From Ruegeria sp. Ofav3-42 (GTDB taxonomy: Bacteria > Pseudomonadota > Alphaproteobacteria > Rhodobacterales > Rhodobacteraceae): a DNA stretch of 64,000 nt. Position numbers and translations under genes: made by a program. The stretch covers positions 124,001 to 188,000 of the forward strand of contig NZ_JAKRGB010000005.1 in NCBI RefSeq assembly GCF_022347725.1, in the 5' to 3' direction. Shown here in pieces: positions 7,798 to 16,163 of this stretch. Within the stretch, counting starts at the first letter, position 1. Every line of letters begins with the position of its first letter. A model generated the notes under the pieces. It saw only the letters and a program-made list of their open reading frames with translations, did not search any database and was not told where the DNA came from.

Positions 7798-8568
7798 ATG
7801 GACTACACACATATCACCTCAGAAACAGACGGCGCGATCGGAATCCTGACGCTGGACCGACCTGCGAAATTCAACGCAATCAACCATGGTCTTTTGTACG
7901 AGATTGAGCATTATTTCGACACTCTGCCGGATGAGGTCGGTGCGGTGGTGATCCGCAGTTCCGGCCAGCATTTCTGCGCCGGGCTTGACCTGTTGGAACA
8001 CTCGATGCGCGACGCTGCGGGGGCGATGCATGAATGCCGCCTGTGGCATCGGATCTTCGACAAGATCGAATATGGTCGGGTGCCAGTTGTCGCCGCAATG
8101 AACGGCGGTGTGCTGGGCGGCGGGATGGAGCTGGCCATGACCGCCCATATCCGGGTGTCGCAGCAGGATACGTTCTACGAACTGCCCGAAGGGCGCCGTG
8201 CGATCTTTGTTGGCGGTGGCGCAACTGTTCGCGTCGGACGGATCATCGGGGCCAGCCGGATGATGGAGATGATGCTGACCGGTCGTCGCTATGGCTCGGA
8301 CGAAGGGTTGCAGCTGGGTCTGGCGCATTATGTCGAGCCCGACGGAACCGTTTTCGAAAAGGCGATGGAGCTTGCCCGGCGCGTGACCGAAAACGCACCG
8401 CTGTCGAATTACATGATGATGCAGGCGATCACCCGTATCAACGACATGTCTGCCAGCGATGGCTTCTTTACTGAAAGCCTGGCGGCGGCGATTGCCCAAT
8501 CCTCTCCCGAAGCACGGGCGGGGATGGAGGCATTTCTGAACAAGACGGGAAAGCGGGACAATCAGTAA
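7798..8568 (+). CDS. Enoyl-CoA hydratase/isomerase (crotonase) family
   Basis: A 256-residue crotonase. The oxyanion-hole strand is HFCAGLDLLE. The second motif GGVLGGGMELAMTAHIR and the following YELPEGRRAIFVGGG contain Glu residues at both positions used by hydratases. Second gene of the SDR operon. With the ligase, acyl-CoA dehydrogenase, SDR and thiolase-like protein it would complete a beta-oxidation-like cycle. The exact acyl-CoA is unknown, and ring cleavage or lyase activity is also possible in this family. Confidence 0.82.
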   Translation: MDYTHITSETDGAIGILTLDRPAKFNAINHGLLYEIEHYFDTLPDEVGAVVIRSSGQHFCAGLDLLEHSMRDAAGAMHECRLWHRIFDKIEYGRVPVVAAMNGGVLGGGMELAMTAHIRVSQQDTFYELPEGRRAIFVGGGATVRVGRIIGASRMMEMMLTGRRYGSDEGLQLGLAHYVEPDGTVFEKAMELARRVTENAPLSNYMMMQAITRINDMSASDGFFTESLAAAIAQSSPEARAGMEAFLNKTGKRDNQ

Positions 8569-8575
8569 ACCCCGA

Positions 8576-8621
8576 GACACGCGGGATCCGGTGTGAGAGC
8601 GTTTCACCGGATCCCGGTGTC
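8576..8621. terminator. Long hairpin between convergent genes
   Basis: A perfect 12-bp stem (8582-8593 with 8605-8616, built on GGGATCCGGTG) is extended by five more pairs (GACAC with GTGTC) after a one-base bulge, giving 17 pairs around an 11-base loop. It lies between the convergent hydratase and ferredoxin reductase genes. No T-run follows on either strand, so it may block or stabilise transcripts rather than act as a classical terminator. Confidence 0.5.
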
Positions 8622-8644
8622 GGGCGGGGCAGGGCCCCGGTTGG

Positions 8645-9451
8645 TCAATCCACGAAGGCGCGTTCGACTACGAAAGTGGCGGGTTTGTTGTTGGCGCCTT
8701 CTTCCAGCCCAAACCCTTCAAGCGCGGCTTTGGTGTCCTGCAACATCGCCATAGACCCGCAGATCATACCCCGGTCGGTTTCCGGCGAAATTTGCGGTAG
8801 CCCAAGGTCGTCGAACACTTTCCCTGAAGCCATCAGATCGGTAATCCGGCCCTGAAACGGGTAATCCTCGCGCGTCAGGGTGCAATAGTGACGGAGATTC
8901 TGGGTCATTTCTCCCACCAGTGGATCGGCTTTGACCGCTGCGACCAGTTCCTTGCCATAATCCAGTTCGCCCTTTTCACGGCAGGTGTGCGTCAGGATAA
9001 CATCGTCGAATTTCTCATAAGTCTCCGGGTCGCGGATCAGTGAGGCAAAGGGCGCGATACCAGTGCCGGTCGAGAACATCCACAGGCGCTTTCCCGGCAA
9101 TAGCGCATCGTTAACCAGCGTGCCCGTGGGTTTCTTGCGCATCAGAACAGTATCGCCTTCGCGGATTTTCTGAAGATGCTCGGTCAGGGGGCCGCCGGGA
9201 ACTTTGATCGAGTAGAACTCGATCTCTTCATCCCAACTGGGCGATGCGATGGAGTAGGCACGGAACACGGGCCTTTCCGCATTGGGCAGGCCGATCATCA
9301 CGAATTCACCAGACCGGAAACGGAACGAGGCAGGGCGGGTGATGCGGAACTTAAAGAGCCGGTCGGTGTAGTGCTTCACTTCAGTCACGGTTTGGGCGAA
9401 TACGCCCGCCGGAATGGGAAACTCGGTTTTGGGGGAGGTGTCCAGTGACAT
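8645..9451 (-). CDS. fpr: Ferredoxin--NADP+ reductase
   Basis: A 268-residue bacterial (subclass I) FAD-containing ferredoxin-NADP reductase. The FAD motif RAYSIASP, the NADP-binding GTGIAPFASLIRDPE and the C-terminal MICGSMAMLQDTKAAL with a final ERAFVD are present. It moves electrons between NADPH and ferredoxin in the cytoplasm. It lies nine bases downstream of the ferredoxin gene under a promoter with a class A site. The reductive ring step proposed here (6-hydroxynicotinate reductase, EC 1.3.7.1) uses reduced ferredoxin, so a role as its NADPH-fed electron supply is inferred. Confidence 0.85.
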   Translation of the reverse strand: MSLDTSPKTEFPIPAGVFAQTVTEVKHYTDRLFKFRITRPASFRFRSGEFVMIGLPNAERPVFRAYSIASPSWDEEIEFYSIKVPGGPLTEHLQKIREGDTVLMRKKPTGTLVNDALLPGKRLWMFSTGTGIAPFASLIRDPETYEKFDDVILTHTCREKGELDYGKELVAAVKADPLVGEMTQNLRHYCTLTREDYPFQGRITDLMASGKVFDDLGLPQISPETDRGMICGSMAMLQDTKAALEGFGLEEGANNKPATFVVERAFVD

Positions 9452-9460
9452 GTCGGTCTC

Positions 9461-9790
9461 CTATTCTGCCGGGGCTTCTGACAAAAGCGCCAGCTTACCT
9501 TCCTTGCCGTTCCATTCATCTGCGTCAGGCATGGGATCTTTCTTTTCGGTGATTACGGGCCAGACTTCGGCAAACTTGCCGTTTAACTCGACCCACTCTT
9601 CCATTCCTTCCTCGGTGTCGGGGCGGATTGCGTCGGCCGGGCATTCCGGTTCGCAGACACCACAATCGATGCATTCCTCGGGGTGTATGACCAGTGTGTT
9701 TTCACCCTCGTAGAAACAGTCCACGGGGCAGACCTCCACGCAGTCGGTGAATTTGCAGTTGATACAGTTTTCGGTAACGACGTAGGTCAT
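9461..9790 (-). CDS. fdxA: 7Fe ferredoxin (FdxA type)
   Basis: A 109-residue ferredoxin starting [20 protein letters not shown] and continuing CPVDCFYEG, then [12 protein letters not shown]. This is the Azotobacter FdI/FdxA pattern for one [3Fe-4S] and one [4Fe-4S] cluster, with the normal C-terminal extension. A class A site lies 15-28 bases upstream of its start. Co-transcribed with the reductase that follows. Many alphaproteobacteria have a housekeeping copy, but the operator and position argue for a pathway-specific one. Confidence 0.88.
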   Translation of the reverse strand: MTYVVTENCINCKFTDCVEVCPVDCFYEGENTLVIHPEECIDCGVCEPECPADAIRPDTEEGMEEWVELNGKFAEVWPVITEKKDPMPDADEWNGKEGKLALLSEAPAE

Positions 9791-9804
9791 GAGGCCGCCT
9801 AATT

Positions 9805-9818
9805 GTTAGTATACGAAT
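9805..9818. promoter_or_regulatory. Class A operator-like site before the ferredoxin gene
   Basis: GTTAGTATACGAAT, 15 bases upstream of the ferredoxin ATG. The left half-site GTTAGT is perfect; the right (CGAAT) has one mismatch to CTAAT. A position so close to the start codon suggests a repressor site. Confidence 0.6.
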
Positions 9819-9850
9819 GAGTATTGTAAGATTCCCCCAGCTGTCAATAT

Positions 9851-9864
9851 GTTTCTGTACTAAT
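9851..9864. promoter_or_regulatory. Weak class A-like site
   Basis: GTTTCTGTACTAAT has a complete right half (GTACTAAT, followed by GATTATT as at 24576) and two mismatches in the left half. It lies midway between the divergent ferredoxin and enamidase genes. Confidence 0.4.
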
Positions 9865-9906
9865 GATTATTCCGGAGGTTCAGCTCTTGACCAAACATCG
9901 AAACAA

Positions 9907-9920
9907 GTTAGTGTGCTAAC
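9907..9920. promoter_or_regulatory. Class A operator before the enamidase gene
   Basis: GTTAGTGTGCTAAC is a 14-bp palindrome with one mismatched pair. It ends 28 bases before the ATG at 9949, and the downstream GATATCC resembles the GATATTA following the copy at 24576. Its position between promoter and start codon fits repression. Confidence 0.65.
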
Positions 9921-9948
9921 GATATCCGGAACATGTCGGGAGGGCGAA

Positions 9949-11115
9949 ATGGCAGAAAAACTGGTCATCAAAAACATCGGGCTCATGCTGTCGGGCAAGA
10001 TGGAGGAGCCGATTCTGGAGGCAGATTGCCTGATCGCAATCGACGGCAAGATTTCCGAATGGGGTTATGAAAAAGACCTGGATTGTGAAGGCGCTGAGAC
10101 GATCGTGGACGCCAATGGCGTGACACTGGCGCCGGGCCTGATCGACAGCCATATTCATCCGGTCGTGGGGGATTACACCCCACGCCAACAACAGCTTCAC
10201 TGGATCGATTCGACACTACATGGCGGCGTGACCACCCTCATTTCTGCTGGTGAAGTACATATGCCCGGTCGGCCCAAGGATGTTGTTGGCCTCAAGGCGA
10301 TGGCGATTGCGGCACAGCGCTGGTACGAGAACTTCCGCCCATCCGGTGTCAAGGTTCATGCCGGTGCCCCAGTGATCGAACACGGCATGGTCGAGGAAGA
10401 TTTCAAAGAGATGGCCGATGCTGGCGTCAAACTGCTGGGTGAGGTCGGCCTGGGTACCGTCAAGGACGGAAAGACTGCGAAGCAGATGGTCGACTGGGCG
10501 CGGAAATATGGAATTCAATCCACAATCCATACCGGCGGGCCTTCTATTCCCGGTTCTGGCCTGATTGATGCGGATATGGTGCTAGAGACAGGAACAGACG
10601 TTATCGGGCACATCAATGGCGGCCATTCTGCACTGCCTGACGATCAGATCATGTGCCTGTGCGAAAGCTGCACAGCCGGACTGGAGATTGTGCACAACGG
10701 GAACGAGCGCGCAGCCCTTTTGACGTTGAACACTGCCCGCGAACTCAAGCAGATGGACCGGATTATTCTGGGCACTGACGGCCCCGCTGGGTCTGGTGTG
10801 CAACCGTTGGGCATCATGCGGATGGTGGCGATGTTGTCGTCGCTGGGCAACGTCCCGGCCGAGATCGCGTTTTGCTTTGGCAATGGCAACACGTCGCGGC
10901 AACGCGAACTGGATACGGGACTGATTGAAAAGGGGTATTGTGCCGATTTTGTCCTGATGGATCAGGCGCAACACGCACCAGGCAAGAACATTCTCGAGTC
11001 CGTGCAACTGGGCAATCTGCCCGGTGTTGGAATGACCATCATCGATGGCGTCGTACGCTCAGAACGCAGCCGCAACACTCCGCCCGCCACTCGGTTGCCA
11101 GAAGTCGTCAGCTGA
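9949..11115 (+). CDS. Enamidase-like amidohydrolase (nicotinate-type ring opening)
   Basis: An amidohydrolase of about 388 residues strongly resembling, as I remember it, Eubacterium barkeri enamidase, which hydrolyses 1,4,5,6-tetrahydro-6-oxonicotinate to 2-formylglutarate and ammonia. Matching stretches are APGLIDSHIHPVVGDYTPRQ (first metal His pair), HGGVTTLISAGEVHMPGRPK, GEVGLGTVKDG, HTGGPSIPGSG, HINGGHSA and the closing VRSERSRNTPPATR. ATG 9949 has GGGAGGGCGAA upstream and is preferred to the longer frame from 9817. The distance to a reductase for the preceding step (19489) and the shared operator class support the assignment. Other cyclic enamides remain possible substrates. Confidence 0.85.
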   Translation: MAEKLVIKNIGLMLSGKMEEPILEADCLIAIDGKISEWGYEKDLDCEGAETIVDANGVTLAPGLIDSHIHPVVGDYTPRQQQLHWIDSTLHGGVTTLISAGEVHMPGRPKDVVGLKAMAIAAQRWYENFRPSGVKVHAGAPVIEHGMVEEDFKEMADAGVKLLGEVGLGTVKDGKTAKQMVDWARKYGIQSTIHTGGPSIPGSGLIDADMVLETGTDVIGHINGGHSALPDDQIMCLCESCTAGLEIVHNGNERAALLTLNTARELKQMDRIILGTDGPAGSGVQPLGIMRMVAMLSSLGNVPAEIAFCFGNGNTSRQRELDTGLIEKGYCADFVLMDQAQHAPGKNILESVQLGNLPGVGMTIIDGVVRSERSRNTPPATRLPEVVS

Positions 11116-11137
11116 CACGAAATACTCACAGTACTTC

Positions 11138-11170
11138 CCCCGGAGGTCTTGAACCTCTGGGGATTTTTTT
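11138..11170 (+). terminator. Terminator or attenuator upstream of the CoA-transferase
   Basis: CCCCGGAGGT (11138-11147) pairs with ACCTCTGGGG (11153-11162) in a 10-bp stem with one G-U pair and a 5-base loop, followed by ATTTTTTT. It is a textbook rho-independent terminator, yet it lies only 14 bases before the next ATG on the same strand, leaving no room for a separate promoter. Confidence 0.8.
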
Positions 11171-11184
11171 GAAAGGTTCAGGCC

Positions 11185-12297
11185 ATGAGCACCCCTTTGC
11201 AAGGTTTGAAAGTGATCGAGCTGGCGCGGATTCTGGCCGGGCCATGGATCGGGCAGACGCTGGCCGATCTGGGCGCCGATGTGCTCAAGGTCGAAAGCCC
11301 GGACGGAGATGATACCCGCAAATGGGGACCTCCGTTCATTGAGCGTGATGGCGACAAAACCGCCGCCTACTTTCACTCAGCAAACCGCGGAAAAGACAGC
11401 GTTGCGCTGGATTTTGGGGAAGAGGGCGACAGGGACCAGTTGCTCGATTTGATCAGGGATGCGGATGTTCTAATCGAAAACTTCAAAGTCGGCGGGCTTA
11501 AGAAATTCGGCCTGGACTATGATAGCGTCAAACAGATCAACCCTCGGCTGGTTTATGCATCGGTCACCGGGTTCGGGCAGGACGGGCCTTATGCCCATCG
11601 GGCCGGGTATGATTTTCTGATCCAGGGCATGAGCGGCATCATGGACCTAACCGGTGACCCGGAGGGCGAGCCGCAAAAGATCGGCGTGGCCTTTGCCGAC
11701 ATCTTCACCGGGCTCTATGGCGTGATCGGTATTCAGGCGGCGCTGGCGGAACGAGAGCGCTCGGGCCAGGGGCAGCATGTGGATCTGAGCCTGCTGGATT
11801 GCATGACGGGTGTACTGGCCAATCAGGCGATGAACTATCTGGCCTCTGGTCAGTGCCCGACACGTTTGGGCAACGCGCACCCCAACATCGTGCCCTATCA
11901 GGTGTTCCCGGTGGCGGACGGCCACATCATCATCGCATGCGGAAACGACCGGCAATTCGCAAGCCTTTGCGGAATACTCGATCTGCCGGAGTTAATTGAT
12001 GACGCACGGTTCTTATCGAATGCGGACCGTGTCGCAAAACGCACCGTTCTGACCGAATCTCTGACGCAAGCCTGCCGCGAATGGTCCAAAGTCGACCTGT
12101 TGTCGGCCCTTGAGAAACATGGTGTTCCTGGAGGTCCGATCAATTCAGTGAAAGAAGCGCTGGCCGACCCGCAAGTCCAACATCGCGGCATGCAGATCGC
12201 GCCTGAGGGCGTGCCGGGTTTGCGCACGCCAATCCGGTTTTCACGGTCTGACTTGCAGTTGGACAAAGCCTCGGCCAAACGCCCGGTCAGATCATGA
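11185..12297 (+). CDS. Type III CoA-transferase (CaiB/BaiF family)
   Basis: A 370-residue family III CoA-transferase, which moves CoA between carboxylic acids through a covalent Asp intermediate. The N-terminal LPLQGLKVIELARILAGPW-type motif (here PLQGLKVIELARILAGPWIG), VLKVESPDGDDTRKWGPPF, and HVDLSLLDCMTG with the expected Asp are visible. Lying next to the enamidase, it may activate the dicarboxylate produced by ring opening. A terminator 14 bases upstream suggests expression by read-through or attenuation. Its stop overlaps the convergent MarR gene's stop at the palindrome TCATGA. Confidence 0.85.
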   Translation: MSTPLQGLKVIELARILAGPWIGQTLADLGADVLKVESPDGDDTRKWGPPFIERDGDKTAAYFHSANRGKDSVALDFGEEGDRDQLLDLIRDADVLIENFKVGGLKKFGLDYDSVKQINPRLVYASVTGFGQDGPYAHRAGYDFLIQGMSGIMDLTGDPEGEPQKIGVAFADIFTGLYGVIGIQAALAERERSGQGQHVDLSLLDCMTGVLANQAMNYLASGQCPTRLGNAHPNIVPYQVFPVADGHIIIACGNDRQFASLCGILDLPELIDDARFLSNADRVAKRTVLTESLTQACREWSKVDLLSALEKHGVPGGPINSVKEALADPQVQHRGMQIAPEGVPGLRTPIRFSRSDLQLDKASAKRPVRS

Positions 12298-12717
12298 AAT
12301 CTTGCGCAGAATTCGGATCAGATTGCGCTGTTCGGCTGCGGTCAGCGGTTTGAGAGTCTCGTCCGTGATCTTCTGACCGACATCCTTCATCCGTGCCACC
12401 AAGGCTGCGCCATCAGGAGATAAGGAGATCAGGGTCCGGCGTTTGTCGCCCGGATCAGGCTCGACGATGGTCAACCCCTTTTGCCGAAGTCGGTCGACGA
12501 CTCCTTTGATCGTGGCTACATCCATCGCCGCCAGCCGTCCCAGCCGGTTTTGTGAACATTTGCCCAGCTCGGCAATACGGATCAGGGCCGCGAACTGCGT
12601 GGGTGTCAGACCTTCCAGCGTGTGGGACTGGAAAATCGACGCGTGGCGTTGGTTGGCCAGTCGCAACAAATAGCCGACCTGCTCGTCAAGCGCATAGCTT
12701 TCAATGGATTCCGTCAT
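12292..12717 (-). CDS. MarR-family transcriptional regulator
   Basis: About 141 residues. The winged helix is clear: LTPTQFAALIRIAEL, recognition region NRLGRLAAMDVATIKGVVDRL, and the wing DPGDKRRTLISLSPDG. MarR proteins of catabolic clusters (BadR, HcaR-like) usually bind aromatic acids or their CoA esters and repress from 14-20 bp palindromes. ATG 12717 after CAGGGAC is preferred to a TTG at 12738. It lies downstream of the Liv operon with its own promoter. It is the only MarR in the window and the best candidate to bind the class A sites; this is inferred. Confidence 0.85.
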   Translation of the reverse strand: MTESIESYALDEQVGYLLRLANQRHASIFQSHTLEGLTPTQFAALIRIAELGKCSQNRLGRLAAMDVATIKGVVDRLRQKGLTIVEPDPGDKRRTLISLSPDGAALVARMKDVGQKITDETLKPLTAAEQRNLIRILRKIS

Positions 12718-12741
12718 GACGGTCCCTGCTTGATTCAATCG

Positions 12742-12761
12742 TTTGTACTATAATAAACAAA
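12742..12761 (-). promoter_or_regulatory. Palindrome in the MarR promoter
   Basis: TTTGT (12742-12746) and ACAAA (12757-12761) are inverted around an AT-rich centre that on the minus strand contains TATTAT, a possible -10 box. The inner TGTACTA resembles the TGTACTAAT of class A. It lies 25 bases upstream of the MarR ATG and may be an autoregulatory operator. Confidence 0.4.
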
Positions 12762-12787
12762 GCCACAACCCCTACAAGATGAACGTG

Positions 12788-13489
12788 CTACACCGCAAGA
12801 TAGGTGTTTGAAATTTCGGGATTTTCGTCGAGGTCTTTGAAACTGCCCTCGAACCGCATTTCTCCCTTTTCGATGATATAGGCGCGGTCCGATACAATCC
12901 GCGCAAAGTGCAGATTCTGTTCGCTGATCAGTACCGACAATCCTTCGCGTTTCAGTTCAGCAATCACGCGGGCCATCTGTTCGACGATGACAGGCGCGAT
13001 CCCTTCCGAAGGCTCGTCCAGCAGAACAAGTTTGGGGTTTCCCATCAGCGTTCGGGCAATAGTCAGCATTTGCTGCTCGCCGCCGGACAGTTGTTTGCCG
13101 AGGTTTTTGCGGCGTTCCGCAAGGTTGGGAAACAGTTCGAACAGGTGCTCCTGCGTCCACTCGGGGGCATCGGGGCGAGGTGCCCTGCGACCGACTTCGA
13201 GGTTCTCTTCGATTGTCAGGTCCCCGAAAATCCGGCGGTCTTCTGGGACGTAGCCCACACCGGCTCGGCAGATGGCGTGGGGCGTTCCGCCCTGAATGTC
13301 GTAATTACCGTACCGAATGCTGCCTTCAACATGACGCACCAATCCCATGATGGATTTCATAGTGGTCGATTTGCCTGCACCATTCCGGCCCATCAGCGCG
13401 ACCACTTCGTTTTCGCCTACGCTTAGCGAAACCCCATTTAGGATTTGTGCGCGGCCATACCAGGCCCCAAGGTTCGTAACATCAAGCAT
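12788..13489 (-). CDS. livF: ABC transporter ATP-binding protein LivF type
   Basis: About 233 residues, one of two ATPases of a branched-chain-amino-acid-type (HAAT) importer. Walker A GRNGAGKST, the signature LSGGEQQML and Walker B LVLLDEPSEGIAP are intact. ATG 13489 overlaps the LivG stop by eight bases (ATGCTTGA) and has GGAGAGC upstream; an in-frame ATG at 13507 is less likely. Last gene of the minus-strand series from 24548. Confidence 0.9.
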   Translation of the reverse strand: MLDVTNLGAWYGRAQILNGVSLSVGENEVVALMGRNGAGKSTTMKSIMGLVRHVEGSIRYGNYDIQGGTPHAICRAGVGYVPEDRRIFGDLTIEENLEVGRRAPRPDAPEWTQEHLFELFPNLAERRKNLGKQLSGGEQQMLTIARTLMGNPKLVLLDEPSEGIAPVIVEQMARVIAELKREGLSVLISEQNLHFARIVSDRAYIIEKGEMRFEGSFKDLDENPEISNTYLAV

Positions 13490-14255
13490 GGGCGCTCTCC
13501 GCTTCAAAGACGGTTCCGCCGCCCAGATAGACCTCTTGCACCAGCGGGTTGGTGCGAATTTCCGACCCGTTACCTTCAGCGATCAACTCGCCCCGGTTCA
13601 GGACCAGAATGCGGTGGGCGTGGGCAAAGACCACGTCCATGTCATGTTCGGTGAACACCACGCTGACGCCCCCTTTGGCCACGATCTCAGCGGTCAGGGC
13701 CATCAGAGCAAGGCGCTCCGACGGGGCCATGCCCGCCGTTGGTTCATCCATCAGCAAAAGGGCAGGTTCATGGGCGAGTGCAATCGCCAGTTCCAGCCGC
13801 TTGAGATCGCCATAGGCCAGTTCGGAACAGGCTCGCGCAGCCTGATCCTGCATTGATACCAGTTCCAACAGCGCCATTGCCTGATCCACGTATAGGCGCG
13901 TCGCGCGTGAGAACAGGTCGAACACCCTCCGGTGGTGCGAGATCAGCGCCATCTGCACGTTTTCGACGACGGTCATCGACAGAAAGGTCGCTGTTATCTG
14001 AAACGTCCGGCCCACGCCCATCCGCCAGATTTTGCGTGGAGGATGGCCGATCAGCGCCTGCCCGCGCAGGGATACCGAGCCGGTGTTCGGTTTCAGATAG
14101 CCATTCAGCATATTGAAACAGGTCGTCTTGCCTGCCCCGTTGGGGCCGATCAGGGCGAGAAATTCACCCTCTTTCAGGTCGAAACTGACGTCCTTGACCG
14201 CTTGTACGCCGCCAAAGGCTTTGGACAGATTGCGGACCTCGAGAACATTGGTCAT
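13482..14255 (-). CDS. livG: ABC transporter ATP-binding protein LivG type
   Basis: A 257-residue second ATPase of the importer. Walker A GPNGAGKTT, signature ELAYGDLKRLE (the LivG form of LSGGQ) and Walker B LLLMDEPTAGMAP are visible, with the LivG-typical FEITATFLSMTVVENV-like region (TFQITATFLSMTVVENVQMA). The ATG overlaps the stop of the fused permease by four bases (ATGA). Confidence 0.9.
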   Translation of the reverse strand: MTNVLEVRNLSKAFGGVQAVKDVSFDLKEGEFLALIGPNGAGKTTCFNMLNGYLKPNTGSVSLRGQALIGHPPRKIWRMGVGRTFQITATFLSMTVVENVQMALISHHRRVFDLFSRATRLYVDQAMALLELVSMQDQAARACSELAYGDLKRLELAIALAHEPALLLMDEPTAGMAPSERLALMALTAEIVAKGGVSVVFTEHDMDVVFAHAHRILVLNRGELIAEGNGSEIRTNPLVQEVYLGGGTVFEAESAHA

Positions 14256-16096
14256 GCCCGGCCTCCTTTCAGCCCGCGCAGCAGGCGTTGGACACCGCCC
14301 GCAATGCCGTCAGGTGCCAGTAGAACAACGACCAGAATGATGGCCCCGAAGATAAAGCGCCAGTAATCCAACCGCGTGACCCAATCTTCGATTAAGACAA
14401 ATGCGCCTGCGCCCAGGATCGGTCCGGCCAAAGCGTGGATGCCGCCCAACAGCACCATGATCAGGCCATCGATGCTCAGTGAGATACCAAGGCTGTCGGG
14501 AAAGACACTGCCTTTTGAGAAGGCGAATACGACACCCGCCAGACCAGCGAAACCACCTGCCAGTACAAAGCCCATCCATTGGTGGAACCGGGTGTCGACC
14601 CCAATGGCCTCGGCCCGGGTCTGGCTGTCGCGGATGCCGCGTAGAGTGTAGCCGAACGGAGAGAACGCGGCGCGTCGCAAGGCCCAAATACCGCCAATGC
14701 ACAGGACAAATGCGATGTAGAAAAAGACCTTGTCCGCGCTCGCCCATTTCGCGGGCCAGACGCCAAGAATACCATCATCTCCGCCTGTGAACTCTTGCCA
14801 TTGGAAGGTGACACCCCACAGAATTTGAGCAGCAGCCAGTGTCAGCATGGCGAGGTAGACGCCTGACAGACGCACGCAGAACCAGCCAAAGAACAGGGCG
14901 GCGAAGACCGCACAGATCGGCCCGAAGATCATGGCCGGGATCATCCCCAGGCCGAGGAGCTTGACCGCCATTGCAGCCCCGTACGCCCCGACGCCGAAGT
15001 AAGCGGCATGCCCGAAACTGACCATGCCCCCAATTCCCATCATAAAATGCAAGGACACTGCAAACAGCGTTGCGACCATCACGTCCACCATCAGAACGGT
15101 GGTGAAATCGGCGGTGAAAAGCGGGCTGAGTGCCAGAACACCTAACGCCGCAACCAGAACCATCGCGGATTTCTGATCCATCAATGCCAGCGGTTGGTCT
15201 GGTTCTTCTGGTGCCCCCTTTTCGCTGCCCGGTTTGCCGAACAGGCCGTGAGGGCGGAAAATCAGGACGATGGCCATGATGACAAAGGGCAGCACGATCG
15301 AAATCTGTGGGAAGATGAGGATTGCAAAAGCGTTGAGGACTGAGATCAGAACTGCCGCCACAAACGCGCCGGACACGCTGCCCATACCTCCGATAACTAC
15401 GACGACAAATGCCTCGCCTATGATCGACAGGTCCATCTGCAGAGACACAGCTTCACGCGGTATTTGCAGAGCTCCGCCCAGACCGGCCAGGAACGATCCC
15501 AACACAAAGGCGGCCGAAAACAGCCAGGCTTGGTTGACGCCAAGCGCTCCGACCATTTCTCGATCCTGTGTGGCCGCGCGCACCAGAACGCCCCACCGGG
15601 TTTTGTGAAACAGAAGCCATATAGCCAACAGGACAACCGGTCCGATCGCAATCAGCGCGAGGTCGTATTCAGGTATTGGTTCGCCCATGATCCGGACTGC
15701 ACTATTCAAACCCGGCGCACGGGGGCCGAGCAGGTCTTCGGCGCCCCAGATTGCCAAAGTCGCATCCTGAAAGATCAGCACGACGCCGAAAGTGGCAACC
15801 AGTTGGAACAACTCGGGCGCGTGATAGATACGACGCAAGATGGTCAATTCGATCACAAGGCCGATCAGTCCGACAATCATGGCGGCCAAAAGGACGCTGA
15901 CCCAGAAGCCAAGGATGCTGCCGCTCCAGAGCGTGACCAGTGTGTAGGCGAGGTAAGCGCCCACCATATAGAACGAACCATGCGCAAAGTTCACGATCCG
16001 CGTGACACCGAAGATGATCGAAAGCCCGGACGCGATCAGAAACAGCGAGGAAGCGTTCGCCAAACCGGTCAGTAGCTGTGCAAAATAGAACCCCAT
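14252..16096 (-). CDS. Fused LivH-LivM permease of the Liv-type importer
   Basis: At 614 residues this is twice the usual permease length. Residues 1 to about 290 are LivH-like (IFGVTRIVNFAHGSFYMVGAYLAY, GLGGALQIPREAVSLQMD, VVVIGGMGSVSGA). After a hydrophilic linker (KPGSEKGAPEEPDQP), residues from about 310 are LivM-like (GIGGMVSFGHAAYFGVGAYGAA, SQTRAEAIGVDTRFHQWMGF, MVLLGGIHALAGPILGA). About a dozen or more membrane segments are expected. A single-chain LivHM occurs elsewhere but is less common than separate subunits; the second importer in this window uses separate ones. Confidence 0.9.
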   Translation of the reverse strand: MGFYFAQLLTGLANASSLFLIASGLSIIFGVTRIVNFAHGSFYMVGAYLAYTLVTLWSGSILGFWVSVLLAAMIVGLIGLVIELTILRRIYHAPELFQLVATFGVVLIFQDATLAIWGAEDLLGPRAPGLNSAVRIMGEPIPEYDLALIAIGPVVLLAIWLLFHKTRWGVLVRAATQDREMVGALGVNQAWLFSAAFVLGSFLAGLGGALQIPREAVSLQMDLSIIGEAFVVVVIGGMGSVSGAFVAAVLISVLNAFAILIFPQISIVLPFVIMAIVLIFRPHGLFGKPGSEKGAPEEPDQPLALMDQKSAMVLVAALGVLALSPLFTADFTTVLMVDVMVATLFAVSLHFMMGIGGMVSFGHAAYFGVGAYGAAMAVKLLGLGMIPAMIFGPICAVFAALFFGWFCVRLSGVYLAMLTLAAAQILWGVTFQWQEFTGGDDGILGVWPAKWASADKVFFYIAFVLCIGGIWALRRAAFSPFGYTLRGIRDSQTRAEAIGVDTRFHQWMGFVLAGGFAGLAGVVFAFSKGSVFPDSLGISLSIDGLIMVLLGGIHALAGPILGAGAFVLIEDWVTRLDYWRFIFGAIILVVVLLAPDGIAGGVQRLLRGLKGGRA

Positions 16097-16131
16097 CGGG
16101 CCACCGTCCCTTGTTTGTGTTCTTATTGTGG

Positions 16132-16154
16132 GGCGGGGCAGCTATTGCCCCGCC
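16132..16154 (-). other. Hairpin between livK and the permease gene
   Basis: GGCGGGGC (16132-16139) and GCCCCGCC (16147-16154) form an 8-bp GC stem with a 7-base loop in the 67-base gap after the binding-protein gene. No T-run follows. Such hairpins commonly stabilise the binding-protein part of the mRNA so it is made in excess; that role is inferred here. Confidence 0.5.
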
Positions 16155-16163
16155 AGAGCCGGC

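Noticed and set aside
12742..12761. Treating the MarR promoter palindrome as a full class A site
   Set aside because: Only TGTACTA is shared; the half-sites (TTTGT/ACAAA) differ, so it is listed separately with low confidence.
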